Shown piece by piece: positions 29,423 to 43,072 of a stretch of DNA of 64,000 nt; position 1 is the stretch's first letter, and each line of letters opens with the position of its first letter. The notes below the pieces were generated by a model that worked only from the letters and a program-made list of their open reading frames with translations, ran no database searches and was not told where the DNA came from. The stretch spans positions 62,001 to 126,000 of the forward strand of contig JAUCBJ010007524.1 of the NCBI GenBank assembly GCA_032718475.1, read 5' to 3'. The DNA comes from Nemertoderma westbladi (taxonomy: Eukaryota > Xenacoelomorpha > Nemertodermatida > Nemertodermatidae). The translations under genes were made by a program, and so were the position numbers.

Positions 29423-31746
29423 ATCAGCTATACAATCGAACCCATCTCGATGAAATCTCGCTTGCTATAGCTCGTTAGAAAGGTCTCGCTCTAACTCGTT
29501 GCAACGTAATACTCAGAGTCGTCTGAAGTTCACCCGTCTGCCGCTAGAGGGTGATTTTCGTGATTTTCGGGCGAAATTTATCGAATTATTTCGGTTCTTC
29601 TATCGGTAATTAATTATTTAGAGGGCTAACATTTATCCCATCTGGTATAAAATTAACATGAGTAGATTCGCCGTGTCCCATTCTCACAAAGTTTTTATTT
29701 TATTCGAGTGTTTAATATAAATATCTATGATTATTTATTGATTAAAAACCAAATAGTGTATAAATATGTCATATTCGCCAAGCAGGATCGAATTGGCTTA
29801 TAGTTATTGAATAGGGAAGGATTGTTTTCTGTATCATAGCAACGTTAAGGTAATTATTGAACTCGCAGCTAGCTGGCTGGGCACAGATAAGGAGCAAGCC
29901 AGGCTGGAGTGTTGATTGGGGTGGGTTTGGGTTGTCTGTTGCGAATTACTCAGAGTAATTCTGCTTTCTCAATCATTGGCTGCATGGAAGGAGAGGTTTA
30001 TAACATTTTTGTTTTACTGTTATGAATATTAAAAGTAAAATAATTATTTCTGTAGGCCTATACTTACTGTATTATTATTTTATCTAATATTATACATCTA
30101 ATCTCGCTGAAATCTCGCTTACTATAGCTCGTTAGATAGGTCTCGCCCTAACTCGTTGCAACGTAATACTCAGAGCCGTCTGAAGTTCCACCGTCTGCCG
30201 CTAGAGGGCGAATTATCCGATAGTGAAAACCTGATCTTATAGGGTTGTTTTTAATGCTTTTGAGCTGAAACGTGGTAGCTATATACTGCAGCATAGGCTG
30301 TATATTTCCGGAGTCACTGGGTTGTCTACAGTTCCCCAGTCTACCGTTAGAGGGCTAAATGTCTGAGAGTTAACATCTTCTCCAACTTTATTATTTACAA
30401 TCCGTTTTGACTGAAACTTGGTAGGCATCTACTACAGCATAGGCTGAATCTTTACTGAGTCGCAGAGTCGTTTACAATTACCCAGTCTACCGCTAGAGGG
30501 CGAAATGTCTGCAAGTTAACATCTTCTCCAACTTTGTTATTTATAATCCGTTTAGACTGAACTTGGTAGGCATCTACTACAGCATAGGCTATATCTTTAC
30601 TGAGTCGCGCAGAGTTGTCTACAGTACCCGCGTCTGCCGCTAGAGGGTGAAATGTATGAAAGTAAACATATTTTCCAACTTTGTTATTTACAATCCTTTT
30701 ATACCTGAACTTGGTAGGCATCTACTATAGCATAGGCTATATCTTTGCGGAGTAGTAGAGTCGTCTACAATTCCCCAGTCTACCGCTAGAGGGCGAAATG
30801 TCTGAAAGTTAACATCTTCTCCAACTTTGTTATTTATAATCCATTTAGACTGAACTTGGTAGGCATCTACTACAGCATAGGCCATATCTTTACTGAGTCC
30901 CGCAGAGTTGTCTACATTACCCGCGTCTGCCGCTAGAGGGCGAAATGTATGAAAGTTAACATCTCCTCCAACTTTGTTATTTACAATCCTTTTAGACTGA
31001 ATCTTGGTAGGCATCTACTATAGCATAGGCTATATCTTTGCGGAGTAGTAGAGTCGTCTACAGTTCCACAGTCAGCCGCTAGAGGGCGAATTGTCTGATA
31101 GTGAAAACCTCATCCCATTTGGTTCTTTTTAATCATTTTGAGCTGAAAATTGGTAGGCATCTACTACAGCATAGGCTGTACCTTTACGGAGTCGCAGAGT
31201 TGTATACAGTCCCCCCCCCCCATATGCCGCTAGAGGGCGAAATATCTGATAGTGAACACCTCATCCTATTTGGTTCTTTTTAATCCTATTGAGCTGGAAC
31301 TTGGCAGGAATCTACTACAGCATATTCTGTATCTTTACGGAGCCCCAGAGTCGTCTACAGTTCTTCAGTCTACCGCTAGAGGGTGAAATGTCTGAATGTA
31401 AACATCTACACCAATTTTGTTATTTACAATCTGTTTAAGCTGAAACTTGAAAGGCAGGCATTTTACTTCACCATAAACCCCATCTTTACCAAACTGCAGC
31501 GCCGTCTGCATTTCACCAGTCCGCAGGTAGAGGGTGGATCTGAAAGTGATCATTTTTCTGGAAATTTTGTTATTTACAATCTGCCTAAAGTTGAAACTTG
31601 ACAGTTATCTCTTATGGCGGTGGCGTTTTATTTAATGATGGTGTCTGTTCCGTATGCAGTTCTCAAATCTCAAACACATATTCATATATCATCTGCACTG
31701 CACATGCACTAGAAAGCTGTGGCCCGAAGGGCCACAGGCTTTCTAG
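29369..31746 (+). mobile_element. Helitron-like unit 3 (type A)
   Basis: Starts TCTAATATATATAAATC two bases (TA) after the CTAG of unit 2, as expected for an independent insertion at A|T. The (GTCT)n run is the longer form. The non-repetitive 5' segment of type A (29400-30130) precedes about ten monomers. Hairpin 31709-31746 ends in CTAG. Confidence 0.68.
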
Positions 31747-34387
31747 TCTATATATATAAATATCGATTGTCTGTCTGTGTGTTTGTCATCGGCTATACAA
31801 TCGAACCCATCTCGATGAAATCTCGCTTGCTATATCTCGTTAGAAAGGTCTCGCCCTAACTCGTTGCAACGTAATACTCAGAGCCGTCGAAAGTTCGCCC
31901 GTCTGCCGCTGGGCGATTTTCGTGATTTTCGGGCGAAATTTATCGAATTATTTCGGTTCTTCTATCGGTAATTAATGATTTAGAGGGCTAACATTTATCC
32001 CACCTAGTATAAAATTAACATGGGTAGATTCGCCGTGTCCCATTCTCACAAAGTTTTTATTTTATTCGAGTGTTTAATATAAATATGTATGATTATTTAT
32101 TAATTAAAAATCAAATAGTGTATAAATATGTCATATTCGCCAAGCACGATCGAATTGCCCTATTGGTATTGAATAGGGAAGCATTGTTTTCTGTATCATA
32201 GCAACGTTAAGGTAATTATTGAACTCGCAGCTAGCTGGCTGGGCACAGATAAGGAGCAAGCAGGCTGGAGTGTTGATTGGGGTGGGTTTGGGTTGTCTAT
32301 TGCGAATTGCTCAGAGTAATTCTGCTTTCTCAATCATTGGCTGCATGGAAGGAGAGGTTTATAACATTTTTGTTTTACTGTTATGAATATTAAAAGTAAA
32401 ATAATTATTTCTCTACGCCTGTACTTACTGTATTATTATTTTATCTAATATTATACATCTAATCTCGATGAAATCTCGCTTACTATAGCTCGTTAGATAG
32501 GTCTCGCCCTAACTCGTTGCAACGTAATACTCAGAGCCGTCTGAAGTTCCCCCGTCTGCCGCTAGAGGGCGAATTATCCGATAGTGAAAACCTGATCTTA
32601 TAGGGTTGTTTTTAATGCTTTTGAGCTGAAACGTGGTAGCTATATACTGCAGCATAGGCTGTATATTTCCGGAGTCACTGGGTTGTCTACAGTTCCCCAG
32701 TCTACCGTTAGAGTGCTAAATGTCTGAGAGTTAACATCTTCTCCAACTTTATTATTTACAATCCGTTTTGACTGAAACTTGGTAGGCATCTACTACAGCA
32801 TAGGCTGAATCTTTACTGAGTCGCAGAGTCGTCTACAATTTCCCAGTCTACCGCTAGAGGGCGAAATGTCTGCAAGTTAACATCTTCTCCAACTTTGTTA
32901 TTTATAATCCATTTAGACTGAACTTGGTAGGCATCTACTACAGCATAGGCTATATCTTTACTGAGTCGCGCAGAGTTGTCTACAGTACCCGCGTCTGCCG
33001 CTAGAGGGCGAAATGTATGAAAGTTAACATCTTCTCCAACTTTGTTATTTACAAACCTTTTAGACTGAAACTTGGTAGGCATCTACTATAGCATAGGCTA
33101 TATCTTTGCGGAGTAGTAGAGTCGTCTACAGTTCCACAGTCAGCCGCAAGAGGGCGAATTGTCTGATAGTGAAAACCTCATCCCATTTGGTTCTTTTTAA
33201 TCCTTTTGAGCTGAAACTTGGCAGGTATCTACTACATCCTAGGCTCTATCTTTACGGAGTTGCAGAGTCCTATACACTTCCCCAGTCTACCGCTAGAGGG
33301 TGAAATGTCTGAAAGTTACCATCTTCTCCAACTTTGTTATTTATAATCCATTTAGACTGAACTTGGTAGGCATCTACTACAGCATAGGCTATATCTTTAC
33401 TGAGTCGCGCAGAGTTGTCTACATTACCCGCGTCTGCCGCTAGAGGGCGAAATGTATGAAAGTTAACATCTCCTCCAACTTTGTTATTTACAATCCTTTT
33501 AGACTGAAACTTGGTAGACATCTACTATAGCATAGGCTATATCTTTGCGGAGTAGTAGAGTCGTCTAAAGTTCCACAGTCAGCCGCTAGAGGGGGAATTG
33601 TCTGATAGTGAAAACCTCATCCCATTTGGTTCTTTTTAATCATTTTGAGCTGAAACTTGGCAGGTATCTACTACATCATAGGCTGTATCTTTACGGAGTT
33701 GCAGAGTCCTATACACTTCCCCAGTCTACCGCTAGAGGGTGAAATGTCTGAAAGTTAACATCTTCTCCAACTTTGTTATTTACTAACGGTTTAGACTGAA
33801 ACTTGGTAGGCATCTACTACAACATAGGCTGTACCTTTACGGATTCGCAGAGTTGTATACAGTCCCCCCATTTGACGCTAGAGGGCGAAATATCTGATAG
33901 TGAACACCTCATCCCATTTGGTTCTTTTTAATCCTATTGAGCTGGAACTTGGCAGGAATCTACTACAGCATATTCTGTATCTTTACGGAGTCCTAGAGTC
34001 GTCTACAGTTCTTCAGTCTACCGCTAGAGGGTGAAATGTTTGAATATGAACATCTACACCAATTTTGTTATTTACAATCTGTTTAAGCTGAAACTTGAAA
34101 GGCAGGCGTTTTACTTCACCATAAACCCCATCTTTACCAAACTGCAGCGCCGTCTGCATTTCACCAGTCCGCAGGTAGAGGGTGGATCTGAAAGTGATCA
34201 TTTTCTGGAAATTTTGTTATTTACAATCTGCCTAAAGTTGAAACTTGACAGTTATCTCTTATGGGGTGGTGTTTTATTTAATGATGGTGTCTGTTCCGTA
34301 TGCAGTTCTCAAATCTCCCACACATATTCATATATCATCTGCACGTGCACTAGAAAGCTGTGGCCCGAAGGGCCACAGGCTTTCTAG
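31747..34387 (+). mobile_element. Helitron-like unit 4 (type A)
   Basis: Abuts unit 3 directly (CTAG|TC). The 5' segment is nearly identical to unit 1, including the GCCGCTGGGCGATTTTCGTG variant in which the first core is shortened. About twelve monomers; hairpin 34350-34387. Confidence 0.68.
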
Positions 34388-37300
34388 TCTAATATATATA
34401 AATCTCGATTGTCTGTGTGTTTGTCATCGGCTATACAATCGAACCCATCTCGATGAAATCTCGCTTGCTATATCTTGTTAGAAAGGTCTTGCCCTAACTC
34501 GTTGCAACGTAATACTCAGAGCCGTCTGAAGTTCGCCCGTCTGCCGCTAGAGGGCGATTTTCGTGATTTTCGGGCGAAATTTATCGAATTATTTCGGTTC
34601 TTCTATCGGTAATTAATGATTTAGAGGGCTAACATTTATCCCACCTGGTTTAAAATTAACATGGGTAGATTCGCCGTGTCCCATTCTCACAAAGTTTTTA
34701 TTTTATTCGAGTGTTTAATATAAATATGTATGATTATTTATTGATTAAAAATCAAATAGTGTATAAACAAGCTGGCAAGCCTGGAGGGTTCACGGTCCTC
34801 CTACTTAATCAGTACAATAATAATAACCGATACATCATTGTCGAAACGTACCCAGTATTCGGGTACCGGCTGGCGGCTGACCGGTACGTTTTCGTTCGGG
34901 TAGGCCTATGTTTCCTTTTCACTTGTTCCCATCGTAGGCGACCTCATGCTCATCCCACCACGACCACCAGTTACGAGTTGGGCAGGCGTCTACCACTGTA
35001 CCATCTACCGGCAACCGGTAAGTAATTACGCGCCACACGACGTCATCCCGCCATCCGCCAACATTTATACCGGTACGGTAAGCCTACCACCTACCGGCTG
35101 GCTACCATCGCACCGTAGGTCTACCGCCTACCGGTCAACCGGTAACGGTAGGCTACCGCGTACCGGTACAGCGGTACTCAAAGTCGTACCGGTATTGTCG
35201 TAATTGACAAATGCAGGATTAAACCGTAACCCGTTCCGGTACCGGTACCATATGCATCTGAACGACTGGACGGTTAATCTCATAGCATAGCTGCATAGGC
35301 CTACCGGTAGTCAGTGCGAAGTCGCCTGCGAACATGGCGAAATATTATATTTAAGCCAGGCTGCCAGGCATAGCCTACCTGATGGATAATAATAAACTGA
35401 AATGCTATGCCACTCAGAAGTACCGGTACTTGGTACTGCCAGTTTGCTGCTATGCCAGTATGCTAGCAGGTAGTGCATAGTGCTAGCTAAGATTGTCTAC
35501 AGATTAACTAGGCCTACAGGCAGACAATCAGACAGTACTAGCTGTCTAGGGCCTACAGGACTGCAGTACCGGTACTGCAGTATTGGTAATTGCTAATGCT
35601 AATTAATTACCTTAATTAAATCTTCAATTAGGTCATAATGTAGGTCCAAATTTAAAAATCGGCCTCCGTTAATCGATTTAGAAATAATTCAGGTACCTCC
35701 ATGCCAAATATCAGAATCATTCATTGCGTTCCCTATGACAAGATAGCTTTTTCCTAAACCATGCGAAAACACGCAAATATAGCGCTCACATCGCACAAAT
35801 ACCATCTCGACACCCAATTTTTTGTATGAGCCTTCGCCATCCCTATATCTAACTTTTGTCCAAACTTTGTTTCGATTGATTAATAAATAACTGAGATATC
35901 GCTCTGGACACACACACACACACACATTACGGTAATAATGGTCACTTATGTCAAAGACCGTGAACCAATATGTCATATTCGCCAAGCAGGATCGAATTGG
36001 CCTATAGTTATTGAATAGGGAAGGATTGTTTTCTGTATCATAGCAACGTTAAGGTAATTATTGAACTCGCAGCTAGCTGGCTGGGCACAGATAAGGAGCA
36101 AGCAGGCTGGAGTGTTGATTGGGGTGGGTTTGGGTTGTCTGTTGCGAATTGCTCAGAGTAATTCTGCTTTCTCAATCATTGGCTGCATGGAAGGAGAGGT
36201 TTATAACATTTTTGTTTTGCTGTTATGAATATTAAAAGTAAAATAATTATTTCTGTAGGCCTATACTTACTGTATTATTATTTTATCTAATATTATACAT
36301 CTAATCTCGATGAAATCTCGCTTACTATAGCTCGTTAGATAGGTCTCGCCCTAACTCGTTGCAACGTAATACTCAGAGCCGTCTGAAGTTCCACCTTCTG
36401 CCGCTAGAGGGCGAATTATCCGATAGTGAAAACCTGATCTTATAGGGTTGTTTTTAATGCTTTTGAGCTGAAACGTGGTAGCTATATACTGCAGCATAGG
36501 CTGTATATTTCCGGAGTCACTGGGTTGTCTACAGTTCCCCAGTCTACCGTTAGAGGGCTAAATGTCTGAGAGTTAACATCTTCTCCAACTTTATTATTTA
36601 CAATCCGTTTTGACTGAAACTTGGTAGGCATCTACTACAGCATAGGCTGAATCTTTACTGAGTCGCAGAGTCGTCTACAATTTCCCAGTCTACCTCTAGA
36701 GGGCGAAATGTCTGCAAGTTAACATCTTCTCCAACTTTGTTATTTATAATCCATTTAGACTGAACTTGGTAGGCATCTACTACAGTATAGGCTATATCTT
36801 TACTGAGTCGCGCAGAGTTGTCTACAGTACCCGCGTCTGCCGCTAGAGGGCGAAATGTATGAAAGTTAACATCTTCTCCAACTTTGTTATTTACTAACCT
36901 TTTAGACTGAAACTTGGTAGGCATCTACTATAGCATAGGCTATATCTTTGCGGAGTAGTAGAGTCGTCTACAGTTCCACAGCCAGCCGCAAGAGGGCGAA
37001 TTGTCTGATAGTGAAAACCTCATCCCATTTGGTTCTTTTTAATCCTTTTGAGCTGAAACTTGGCAGGTATCTACTACATCCTAGGCTCTATCTTTACGGA
37101 GTTGCAGAGTCCTATACACTTCCCCAGTCTACCGCTAGAGGGTGAAATGTCTGAAAGTTACCATCTTCTCCAACTTTGTTATTTATAATCCATTTAGACT
37201 GAACTTGGTAGGCATCTACTACAGCATAGGCTATATCTTTACTGAGTCGCACAGAGTTGTCTACATTACCCGCGTCTGCCGCTAGAGGGCGAAATGTATG

Positions 37301-38230
37301 AAAGTTAACATCTCCTCCAACTTTGTTATTTACAATCCTTTTAGACTGAAACTTGGTAGACATCTACTATAGCATAGGCTATATCTTTGTGGAGTAGTAG
37401 AGTCGTCTACAGTTCCACAGTCAGCCGCTAGAGGGGGAATTGTCTGATAGTGAAAACCTCATCCCATTTGGTTCTTTTTAATCCTTTTGAGCTGAAACTT
37501 GGCAGGTATCTACTACATCATAGGCTGTATCTTTACGGAGTTGCAGAGTCCTATACACTTCCCCAGTCTACCGCTAGAGGGTGAAATGTCTGAAAGTTAA
37601 CATCTTCTCCAACTTTGTTATTTACTAACGGTTTAGACTGAAACTTGGTAGGCATCTACTACAACATAGGCTGTACCTTTACGGATTCGCAGAGTTGTAT
37701 ACAGTCCCCCCATTTGACGCTAGAGGGCGAAATATCTGATAGTGAACACCTCATCCCATTTGGTTCTTTTTAATCCTATTGAGCTGGAACTTGGCAGGAA
37801 TCTACTACAGCATATTCTGTATCTTTACGGAGTCCTAGAGTCGTCTACAGTTCTTCAGTCTACCGCTAGAGGGTGAAATGTTTGAATATGAACATCTACA
37901 CCAATTTTGTTATTTACAATCTGTTTAAGCTGAAACTTGAAAGGCAGGCATTTTACTTCACCATAAACCCCATCTTTACCAAACTGCAGCGCCGTCTGCA
38001 TTTCACCACTCCGCAGGTAGAGGGTGGATCTGAAAGTGATCATTTTCTGGAAATTTTGTTATTTACAATCTGCCTAAAGTTGAAACTTGACAGTTATCTC
38101 TTATGGGGGTGGTGTTTTATTTAATGATGGTGTCTGTTCCGTATGCAGTTCTCAAATCTCCCACACATATTCATATATCATCTGCACGTGCACTAGAAAG
38201 CTGTGGCCCGAAGGGCCACAGGCTTTCTAG
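34388..38230 (+). mobile_element. Helitron-like unit 5 (type A), split by a 1.2-kb insertion
   Basis: Abuts unit 4 directly. Its 5' segment is interrupted after GTGTATAAA (34767) and resumes at TATGTCATATTCGCC (35969). The two halves join to the sequence of the other type A units. About thirteen monomers follow; much of the order matches units 4 and 6, so these three derive from recent copying. Hairpin 38193-38230. Confidence 0.68.
34768..35966. mobile_element. 1.2-kb insertion with short terminal inverted repeats, TACCGGTA-rich
   Basis: Right end is GACCGTGAACC (35956-35966) followed by AA; the inverted partner GGTTCACGGTC is at 34787-34797, 19 bases inside the left junction. AA flanks both sides (34766-34767, 35967-35968), compatible with a 2-base target duplication. 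The interior is filled with ACCGGTA and TAGGCCTA palindromic words (about 34855-35580) and a short (AC)n run at about 35908-35925. No gene. The terminal word GGTTCACG is shared with the 5.7-kb TIR element at 47948, suggesting related families. Confidence 0.6.
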
Positions 38231-38232
38231 TA

Positions 38233-40746
38233 TCTAATATATATAAATATCGATTGTCTGTCTGTCTGTCTGTCTGTGTGTTTGTCATCGGCTATACAAT
38301 CGAACCCATCTCGATGAAATCTCGCTTGCTATATCTCGTTAGAAAGGTCTCGCCCTAACTCGTTGCAACGTAATACTCAGAGCCGTCTGAAGTTCGCCCG
38401 TCTGCCGCTAGAGGGCGATTTTCGTGATTTTCGGGCGAAATTTATCGAATTATTTCGGTTCTTCTATCGGTAATTAATGATTTAGAGGGCTAACATTTAT
38501 CCCACCTGGTTTAAAATTAACATGGGTAGATTCGCCGTGTCCCATTCTCACAAAGTTTTTATTTTATTCGAGTGTTTAATATAAATATGTATTATTATTT
38601 ATTGATTAAAAATCAAATAGTGTATAAATATGTCATATTCGCCAAGCAGGATCGAATTGGCCTATAGTTATTGAATAGGGAAGGATTGTTTTCTGTATCA
38701 TAGCAACGTTAAGGTAATTATTGAACTCGCAGCTAGCTGGCTGGGCACAGATAAGGAGCAAGCAGGCTGGAGTGTTGATTGGGGTGGGTTTGGGTTGTCT
38801 GTTGCGAATTGCTCAGAGTAATTCTGCTTTCTCAATCATTGGCTGCATGGAAGGAGAGGTTTATAACATTTTTGTTTTACTGTTATGAATATAAAAGTAA
38901 AATAATTATTTCTGTAGGCCTATACTTACTGTATTATTATTTTATCTAATATTATACATCTAATCTCGATGAAATCTCGCCTACTATAGCTCGTTAGATA
39001 GGTCTCGCCCTAACTCGTTGCAACGTAATACTCAGAGCCGTCTGAAGTTCCACCGTCTGCCGCTAGAGGGCGAATTATCCGATAGTGAGAACCTGATCTT
39101 ATAGGGTTGTTTTTAATGCTTTTGAGCTGAAACATGGTAGCTATATACTGCAGCATAGGCTGTATATTTCCGGAGTCACTGGGTTGTCTACAGTTCCCCA
39201 GTCTACCGTTAGAGGGCTAAATGTCTGAGAGTTAACATCTTCTCCAACTTTGTTATTTATAATCCATTTAGACTGAACTTGGTAGGCATCTACTACAGCA
39301 TAGGCTATATCTTTACTGAGTCGCGCAGAGTTGTCTACAGTACCCGCGTCTGCCGCTAGAGGGCGAAATGTATGAAAGTTAACATCTTCTCCAACTTTGT
39401 TATTTACAAACCTTTTAGACTGAAACTTGGTAGGCATCTACTATAGCACAGGCTATATCTTTGCGGAGTAGTAGAGTCGTCTACAGTTCCACAGTCAGCC
39501 GCAAGAGGGCGAATTGTCTGATAGTGAAAACCTCATCCCATTTGGTTCTTTTTAATCCTTTTGAGCTGAAACTTGGCAGGTATCTACTACATCCTAGGCT
39601 CTATCTTTACGGAGTTGCAGAGTCCTATACACTTCCCCAGTCTACCGCTAGAGGGTGAAATGTCTGAAAGTTACCATCTTCTCCAACTTTGTTATTTATA
39701 ATCCATTTAGACTGAACTTGGTAGGCATCTACTACAGCATAGGCTATATCTTTACTGAGTCGCGCAGAGTTGTCTACATTACCCGCGTCTGCCGCTAGAG
39801 GGCGAAATGTATGAAAGTTAACATCTCCTCCAACTTTGTTATTTACAATCCTTTTAGACTGAAACTTGGTAGACATCTACTATAGCATAGGCTATATCTT
39901 TGTGGAGTAGTAGAGTCGTCTACAGTTCCAAAGTCAGCCGCTAGAGGGGGAATTGTCTGATAGTGAAAACCTCATCCCATTTGGTTCTTATTTTTAATCA
40001 TTTTGAGCTGAAACTTGTCAGGTATCTACTACATCATAGGCTGTATCTTTACGGAGTTGCAGAGTCCTATACACTTCCCCAGTCTACCGCTAGAGGGTGA
40101 AATGTCTGAAAGTTAACATCTTCTCCAACTTTGTTATTTACTAACGGTTTAGACTGAAACTTGGTAGGCATCTACTACAACATAGGCTGTACCTTTACGG
40201 ATTCGCAGAGTTGTATACAGTCCCCCCATTTGACGCTAGAGGGCGAAATATCTGATAGTGAACACCTCATCCCATTTGGTTCTTTTTAATCCTATTGAGC
40301 TGGAACTTGGCAGGTATCTACTACAGCATATTCTGTATCTTTACGGAGTCCTAGAGTCGTCTACAGTTCTTCAGTCTACCGCTAGAGGGTGAAATGTTTG
40401 AATATGAACATCTACACCAATTTTGTTATTTACAATCTGTTTAAGCTGAAACTTGAAAGGCAGGCATTTTACTTCACCATAAACCCCATCTTTACCAAAC
40501 TGCAGCGCCGTCTGCATTTCACCAGTCCGCAGGTAGAGGGTGGATCTGAAAGTGAGCATTTTCTGGAAATTTTGTTATTTACAATCTGCCTAAAGTTGAA
40601 ACTTGACAGTTATCTCTTATGGGGGTGGTGTTTTATTTAATGATGGTGTCTGTTCCGTATGCAGTTCTCAAATCTCCCACACATATTCATATATCATCTG
40701 CACGTGCACTGGAAAGCTGTGGCCCGAAGGGCCACAGGCTTTCTAG
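38233..40746 (+). mobile_element. Helitron-like unit 6 (type A)
   Basis: Starts TCTAATATATATAAATATC two bases (TA) after the CTAG of unit 5. Carries the uninterrupted form of the 5' segment that is broken in unit 5. About twelve monomers; hairpin arm 40709-40746 has one G for A substitution at its outer edge but retains the core and CTAG. Confidence 0.68.
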
Positions 40747-40765
40747 TCTATATATAAATATCATG

Positions 40766-40805
<40 letters not shown>

Positions 40806-41611
40806 CAAGCTATACGTTTCTACACACAAGCACCAATCGGAGCTCTCGATACATCGAACGAAAGCTCTCGTCACGAGCACGTGCACTGTCGCTATCTCGA
40901 GTCTTATTTTACGCGTTTGTTTGCGTGAATGCAGATTTCGTGAATTTGGTACCGGTAGCGCAGTAGGCCTAGCAGTTCATTCTGTCACTCTACACGTTGG
41001 GTCTCGACTATTATGCTACTTTTTCATGCGCATCTAAGTGATGCAGACTGCCCCGAGCACATGGACGTGAAACGTCGTTATATCGAGGCTAATTTTATGC
41101 ATCATTTATGCGTGAATGCGTATTTGTGGACAAATCGGGCTATTATTCCATAGGCCTAACCATTTTTCGGCCAAATTACAGGTCAACCAGCAGGAAACTC
41201 TATAACAGTGGTTGTACCATCAGACTCAATCTGTTCTAAATGATACTTTGCAGATATGTTCCCGACCATAGACTGTGTGATTGGGAGGACACTGATCAAT
41301 CTGCAGTTCTCCAGTCTGCCGCTAGGGGGCGAAATGTCAGAAACTGAAAACCTTCTCCAATTTCGTTATTATTAACGCCTTTTAGCTGATACGTGGCAGA
41401 GGTCTACTACACCATAGGCTGTGTGTTTTCGGAGGATGCTGACCAATCTGCAATTCCCCAGTCTGCCGCTAGGGGAAGAAATATCTGAAAGTGAAAACCT
41501 TACCCATTTCGTTGTTTATAATGCTTTTTTGCTGATACTTGGCAGAGGTCTGCTACACCATAGACTGCGTGTTTGTGGAGAACTCTGAGCAATCTGCAAT
41601 TCCTCTGTCTG

Positions 41612-41625
41612 CCGCTAGGGGGCGC
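41612..41625 (+). promoter_or_regulatory. CTCF-like core, near-consensus
   Basis: CCGCTAGGGGGCGC, one base from the vertebrate CTCF core CCAC(C/T)AGGGGGCGC at a position where G is tolerated. Flanked upstream by CTG and located inside a unit 7 monomer. Whether this organism's CTCF binds it is unknown. Confidence 0.5.
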
Positions 41626-42196
41626 AATGTCTGAAAGTGAAAACCTTCACCCATTTCGTTGTTTATAATGCTTTTTTGCTGATACTTGGCAGAGGTCTAC
41701 CACACAGAGACTGCGTGTTTCGGGAGGAGCGAGAACCAGTCTGCATTTCTCCAGTCTGCCGCTAGGGGGCCAAATGTCTGAAAGTGAAAACCTTCACCCA
41801 TTTCGTTGTTTATAATGCTTTTTTGCTGATACTTGGCAGAGGTCTACTACACAAAGACTGCGTGTTTGGGGTGGAGCTAGAACCAGTCTGCATTTCTCCA
41901 GTCTACCGCTAGGGGGCCCAATGTCTGAAAGTGAAAACCTTATCCCATTTCGTTATTAATATGCTTTTAGGCTGACACTTGGCAGATGTGTATTACACCA
42001 TAGGGTGTGTCTGGGGAGGACGCCGAACAAACTGCAGTTCTCCATTCGGCCGCTAGGGGGCGAAATGTCTGAAAGTGAATACCCTCTCCCATTTCGATGT
42101 TTATAATGCTTTTAGGCTGATGCTTGGCAGAGGTCTACTACACCATAGGCTGCGTCTTTGTGGAGAACTCTGACCAATCTGCAATTCCTCCGTCTG

Positions 42197-42210
42197 CCAC
42201 TAGGGGGCGC
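42197..42210 (+). promoter_or_regulatory. CTCF-like core, exact consensus
   Basis: CCACTAGGGGGCGC matches the animal CTCF core CCASYAGRKGGCRC at every position. It sits in a unit 7 monomer in the same orientation as all other cores in the array. Confidence 0.55.
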
Positions 42211-43072
42211 AATGTCTGAAAGTCAAAACCTTCACCCATTTCGTTATTAATAATGCTTTTATGCTGATACTTTGCAGAGGTCTACTATACCATAGGCTGT
42301 GTTTTTGTGGAGAACTCTGACCAATCTGCAATTCCTCAGTCTGCCGCTAGAGGGTGAAATGTCTGAAATGAAAACCTTCTCCCATTTCGTTGTTTCTAAT
42401 GCTTTTTTTTATACTTGGGAAAGGTATACTACACCATCGGCTGTATGTTTGGGGCGGATGCTAACCAGTCTGCAGTTCTCCAGTATACTGCTAGAGGGTG
42501 CGAAATGTCTGAAAAGTGAAAACATTCTCACATTTATTTATTAAAAATGCTTTTAGGCTGATACTTGGCAGAGGTCTACTGTACTACATCATAAGCTGCG
42601 TCTTTGGGAAGGACGTTGACCAGTCTGCAGTTCTCCAGTCCGCCACTAGGGACGAATTGTCTGAAAGTGAAATCCTTCTCCCATTTAAATTCTTTAGAGT
42701 TTATTCTTGGCAGCGATCTAAAAGTACTGTACAGTACCTACTAAACTAAATAAACTATAGGTTGTGTTTACGAGGATGATAACCACCTGCAGTTCTACAG
42801 TTTAACCTTTTTCCATATTTTTACTATTTATAATCCTTTGGAAATGATACTTGGCAGGTATTTATCTACTTTATACAACCTACTGTTAGCCTTATGTTGT
42901 ACGTAGTATATAGATATTTGAAAAGTAAATCAGCTTCAGTCCTTTTGTTTGAGAGAACACTCAATCATGTGACGTTTTGTTAAGTTAAGTTAATTAATTA
43001 ATCTAATGTTTGGAATGGTGAATAGGCTTGTGAACTAGAAAGCCGTGGCCCGAAGGGCCACGGGCTTTCTAG

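Larger units (their letters stand above)
40747..43072 (+). mobile_element. Helitron-like unit 7 (type B) with diverged monomers
   Basis: Abuts unit 6 directly; 5' segment like unit 2 with a (GTCT)n run. The body from about 41290 to 42680 has a distinct monomer subtype: GCTGATACTTGGCAGAGGTC, CAGTCTGCCGCTAGGGGGCG, GAAAACCTTCACCCATTTCG. Its cores are the closest CTCF-consensus matches in the window. The 3' flank TGTTTGGAATGGTGAATAGG and hairpin 43035-43072 match unit 2. Confidence 0.68.
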
